A stretch of 64,000 nt of DNA from Heterostelium album PN500 (lineage: Eukaryota > Evosea > Eumycetozoa > Acytosteliales > Acytosteliaceae), in assembly GCF_000004825.1 (NCBI RefSeq), contig NW_008805073.1:558001-622000 (forward strand). The letters run 5' to 3'. The position numbers and the translations under genes were made by a program. Positions 62,123-64,000 of the stretch are shown one piece after another; the stretch's first letter is position 1; each line of letters starts with the position of its first letter. Below the pieces are notes generated by a model. The model was not told where the DNA came from, did not search any database, and was given only the letters and a program-made list of their open reading frames with translations.

Positions 62123-62533
62123 CTAGAACTCTGAATTATAACCCTGTGATCTATTATTTCTAATTAAACCATCTAAAATGTGATCAGTAGCCATATGAAG
62201 TTCGAAAGCATTGTCACACTTGAAATATAATCTTCTTCTATCTTTTAGTACTATTTCCCATTCGGTCCATGATTCTTTCAAGTTGAATTGGTGGATTGTA
62301 GACCAGGCGATTTCTTGGAGTAGATCTGCTTCATTCATTGAAATTACTTTGATTCCCTCTTCGCAAACTCCAAGTATTCTTGGCTGAGACCATTTTCCCT
62401 TTGTAAATTCATCCTCGCCAAGTAGTTGAGTGACTTGGAATCTTGTTTCAGCCAACTCGTTGAGTGGCGATTTATCCATTTCCTTCTTTGGCGACTTTTT
62501 GAATAAATTTGATAATGGTCTGGCTATCTTCAT
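62123..62533 (-). CDS. Small protein of unknown function, possible PH-like fold
   Basis: Single exon, 136 residues, real ATG and stop. After a basic Lys/Ser/Pro leader (1-25) the sequence alternates hydrophobic strands: QPRILGVCEEGIKVISM, EADLLQEIAWSTIHQFNL, EWEIVLKDRRRLYFKC, and ends in a helix NAFELHMATDHILDGLI. This strand pattern with the L-x-W-x-x-I-x-x-F core and a C-terminal helix is like the FERM F3/PH-type domain, but I recognise no specific family. Composition is well balanced, unlike the AT-rich surroundings, which supports a real gene. Confidence 0.7.
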   Translation of the reverse strand: MKIARPLSNLFKKSPKKEMDKSPLNELAETRFQVTQLLGEDEFTKGKWSQPRILGVCEEGIKVISMNEADLLQEIAWSTIHQFNLKESWTEWEIVLKDRRRLYFKCDNAFELHMATDHILDGLIRNNRSQGYNSEF

Positions 62534-64000
62534 TTTTGTTTATTTTATATTTTAGAAAAATAAGAAATAGGTGAATGGAATAAAAATAAAAAAGATATAA
62601 AAAATAAAATATCAAAGTTTAATATATTTGATATTATAAATAAATAAAAAAGTAAAAAAATAAATAAATAGAGATAGATTTGATGAATGTCTGTGACTTT
62701 TAAAAAAATAAAAGGTATGACTAACTTGCAGCAGATTTGATATCTCTTAAAACTTTATAGGTTATTTTTTATTGAGGTAATAGAAAATGGAAAAAATAAA
62801 AAAAAGTAGATATTCGAATTCGAAAATTAATATTATATACAAAAATAATGGTGATGAACAAAGTCAAGACAATAGAAAAATAGAAAAATATACAATAACT
62901 ATTGGAATGTAAAAATAAGTAGGTGTTAATCAGTTTGATGTTGGTTGGGAAGATGGGTTGTTCGGTACTGATTAGAATTACTATTTAACAAAATATATTT
63001 ATAAATATATATAATTGAATGATAGATTTAAATTGAATATATACAGGATTGTAATAGTAGTAATAATATATATATATATATGGAGACTTTGTTGTTATAA
63101 ATAAAAATTTAATTTGATAAATAAAATGATGAGTGAGTGAATGAATGAATTGTGGTCTGTGAGATGGTGTGAATGATGAAAAAAGAAGTATAGTAGTTTT
63201 GAAAATATTGGAAAGTGGAATAAATATGAAATATTGTTATTCAATTGAATTCGATATTGTTGGTTAGTGAGGAAGTTTGATGATGAGTGATGTTTGATTG
63301 TTGTTTCTGTTGTTGTTTTAACTATATAAATATAAATTATATATATGTGAAATAAATTTGGTGTTAATTTTATTTGATGTTAATTTAATTGAGTGATGTT
63401 TAATATATATAGATTCCCAGAGAGAGAAAAAAATTTTTTTTTTTAATTTAATTTATTTGAGAATTGCTATTATATTTCTTCTTTTCTCTCTAATTGTGTA
63501 TTTGTGTGAGATTGATTGATCGTGTGTGTGTATGTGTTTATAAAGGTGTGTCGTGGGGGTGGTCTCCATCCAATCATGATCATATATTCTATTTTAAATA
63601 CCCACACACGCTTAGTGTGGGGTTTAATTAAGAAAAAATGAATGATTCAAATATAGTAGTGGAATAAATAAAGATTGGTGGTTGTTTTGTTATTTTTATT
63701 ATTTATTCAAATTTTTTCTTTTTATATTAATATAAAAACAACAAAATTTGCAATTTTTGTTTTGTTGGGTGAAGAGAAAAAAATTATTTGATTTCAATCA
63801 CAAATTAAACGAGATATTAAAATAACAACAAAAGATTGAACACCCTATGATAGCTTTATTAATCATTCATGTGATCAGGCAAATTGTAGCTGATTACTGA
63901 CAATCATTACTACCTATGATTATTGGTTTTAAAAATACATTACTTTATTATTTTTTTTTAAAAAGAAAACAACTTTATGCTGAGAATGAGAATAGAAAGT
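62534..64000. other. Upstream region with G-rich/C-rich promoter-like words
   Basis: About 1.5 kb of AT-rich DNA to the window's end. The part near 63500-63625 is rich in GTGTG and GGGTGG words and has a 7-bp inverted repeat cccacac/gtgtggg (63601-63621). No gene seen; a gene beyond the window may share this promoter. Confidence 0.5.
63515..63621. promoter_or_regulatory. Candidate G-box cluster (GBF-type sites)
   Basis: Runs gtgtgtgtatgtg, ggtgtgtcgtgggggtgg and the inverted repeat cccacac-acgctta-gtgtggg lie within about 105 bases. Dictyostelium G-boxes bound by the factor GBF are GT-rich words of this kind in cAMP-induced developmental promoters. The match is by composition only. Confidence 0.35.

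Noticed and set aside
1-64000. tRNA genes, rRNA, CRISPR arrays, DNA transposons or LTR elements
   Set aside because: I looked for T-loop motifs, repeated spacers, transposase or reverse transcriptase motifs and terminal repeats and found none convincing.

Overview
This is a stretch of nuclear chromosome from a dictyostelid social amoeba. The evidence is AT-rich intergenic DNA with long A and T runs, short GT-AG introns (about 45-185 bases), coding regions much richer in GC than their surroundings, Asn/Gln/Thr/Lys-Glu low-complexity tracts inside proteins, and gene families typical of Dictyostelia (full-size ABCG transporter, PTEN-like phosphatase, B-box proteins, colossin-like SdrD-domain protein, psrA). 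Intergenic DNA is less extreme than I would expect for D. discoideum, so a group 1-3 species (Cavenderia, Heterostelium or Tieghemostelium type) seems more likely; I cannot fix the species.

Layout. 1-4993 (+): 3' part of a senataxin/Sen1 helicase. 5158-7216 (-): PP2A B56 regulatory subunit (psrA). 8336-16145 (-): a 2,502-residue ankyrin-WGR-PARP protein. 17753-19528 (+): PYROXD2-like oxidoreductase. 19606-20895 (-): mitochondrial ribosome GTPase Mtg1. 21156-23073 (+): ERCC1. 23232-24432 (+): LCMT-type methyltransferase. 24515-26206 (-): B-box protein. 26411-29329 (-): secreted SdrD/CnaB-repeat protein with an in-frame stop. 30201-32387 (-): a C9orf72 homologue. 32736-37188 (-): full-size ABCG transporter. 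39260-41355 (-): tRNA methyltransferase Trm11. 41549-43017 (-): acyl-CoA dehydrogenase. 43245-44581 (-): two small membrane proteins. 45113-45433 (+): small U-box protein. 45866-47281 (-): purple acid phosphatase. 49481-52245 (-): AP180/CALM clathrin adaptor. 52994-53809 (+): single-pass membrane protein. 53887-54528 (-): GNAT acetyltransferase. 54870-57788 (-): C2H2/JmjC-like protein. 60074-61922 (+): PTEN-like phosphatase. 62123-62533 (-): small protein of unknown function.

The genes form no operon or pathway cluster; it is an ordinary eukaryotic neighbourhood. Loose themes are DNA/RNA maintenance (senataxin, PARP, ERCC1), phosphoinositide/phosphatase signalling (PTEN-like, B56) and membrane traffic (C9orf72, AP180). 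I rebuilt exons by hand from splice motifs and checked that phases add up; boundaries should be good to a base or so.

Several genes carry an apparent one-base frame break, mostly at a homopolymer or short G/C run (ERCC1 tail, ABCG, PTEN-like twice, C2H2/JmjC gene), and the SdrD-domain gene has a lone in-frame TAA. This pattern looks more like draft-assembly error than pseudogenes. I found no transposon, LTR element, CRISPR array or convincing tRNA. The most interesting items are the C9orf72 homologue, the ankyrin-WGR-PARP fusion, the JmjC-like domain with eroded iron ligands, and two structured intergenic elements near 37.5 kb and 39 kb that could be non-coding RNAs.
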